NCBI GenBank assembly: GCA_900768625.1
Contig: CAAGDO010000129.1
Span: 1 to 6,331 of the forward strand
Direction of reading: 5' to 3'
Length of the DNA stretch: 6,331 nt
Source: Bacteroidaceae bacterium
Lineage (GTDB): Bacteria; Bacteroidota; Bacteroidia; Bacteroidales; Bacteroidaceae
The notes under the pieces were generated by a model. That model did not search any database and was not told the origin of the DNA. It saw only the letters and a list, made by a program, of their open reading frames with translations. Below, piece by piece: positions 6,242 through 6,331 of the stretch. How positions within the stretch are numbered: the stretch's first letter is position 1; the number at the start of each line of letters is the position of its first letter. The position numbers and the translations under genes were made by a program.

Positions 6242-6331
6242 ATGAGTTTTACATTGAAAGTGCGTTATCGGGATGCAGCTATTTTCTTCGGCGAGGGTTT
6301 CTGTCCCCCGATAACGGGGGAACCGAAGGGG
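6242..6331 (+). CDS. Partial open frame, possibly the start of a ModE-like regulator
   Basis: An ATG 13 nt after the second kinase opens a frame that runs to the window edge without a stop (30 codons). The first residues, MSFTLKVRYRDAAIFFGEGF, recall the N-terminus of ModE-type winged-helix DNA-binding domains, where an FFGEG/FGPG motif precedes the first helix. The next residues (CPPITGEPKG) do not continue that pattern, and the DNA there is a GC-rich palindrome (6305-6320). The gene may be interrupted by a repeat insertion, or the resemblance may be chance. The short gap suggests coupling to the kinase operon. Family assignment is weak. Confidence 0.4.
   Translation, partial: MSFTLKVRYRDAAIFFGEGFCPPITGEPKG
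6263..6320. repeat. Overlapping inverted repeats in the last open frame
   Basis: CGTTATCGGG (6263-6272) is the exact reverse complement of CCCGATAACG (6307-6316). The second arm also belongs to a compact hairpin, CCCCCG (6305-6310) with CGGGGG (6315-6320) around ATAA. The two pairings exclude each other. The following AACCGAAGGGG is also G-rich and may pair with sequence beyond the window. Confidence 0.55.

Overview
The window looks like chromosomal DNA from a Bacteroidota species, most likely Bacteroidales and close to Prevotellaceae. The evidence is promoter boxes of the TAnnTTTG type with a TTG about 19 nt upstream, A/T-rich leaders without clear Shine-Dalgarno sites, a tRNA gene with no encoded CCA, and a long (945 aa) leucyl-tRNA synthetase with extra insertions. 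The genus is an inference. All confident genes lie on the + strand.

Layout: 1-379 has no confident gene. It holds short sequences resembling insertion-sequence ends and a small hairpin, then a well-formed promoter for tRNA-Pro(GGG) at 380-454, which ends in a strong intrinsic terminator (471-511). Positions 512-692 are a dense non-coding patch: a 41-bp unit occurs twice, the second copy is split by a 41-42 bp near-perfect hairpin, and its end supplies the apparent leuS promoter. leuS (693-3530) is followed after 88 nt, most of it a long imperfect palindrome, by a YitT/DUF161-DUF2179 membrane protein gene (3619-4662), probably cotranscribed. A very long, nearly symmetrical terminator (4688-4744) closes that unit.

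The stretch 4745-4975 carries another copy of the IS-end-like sequence and a -7 box. It leads into two adjacent paralogous deoxynucleoside kinase genes (4976-5602 and 5614-6228), about 54% identical over their first 160 residues. Thirteen nt later a third frame opens (6242 to the window edge). Its start recalls ModE-type DNA-binding domains, but it runs into a GC-rich palindrome and departs from that pattern.

Functionally this is translation (tRNA-Pro, LeuRS), a membrane protein of unknown substrate, and deoxynucleoside salvage. No wholly new system is evident. The points most worth a second look are the split repeat/hairpin upstream of leuS, the tandem kinases as a possible heterodimer, the non-ATG start of the first kinase, the IS-end-like repeats shared by two intergenic regions, and the palindrome in the last open frame.
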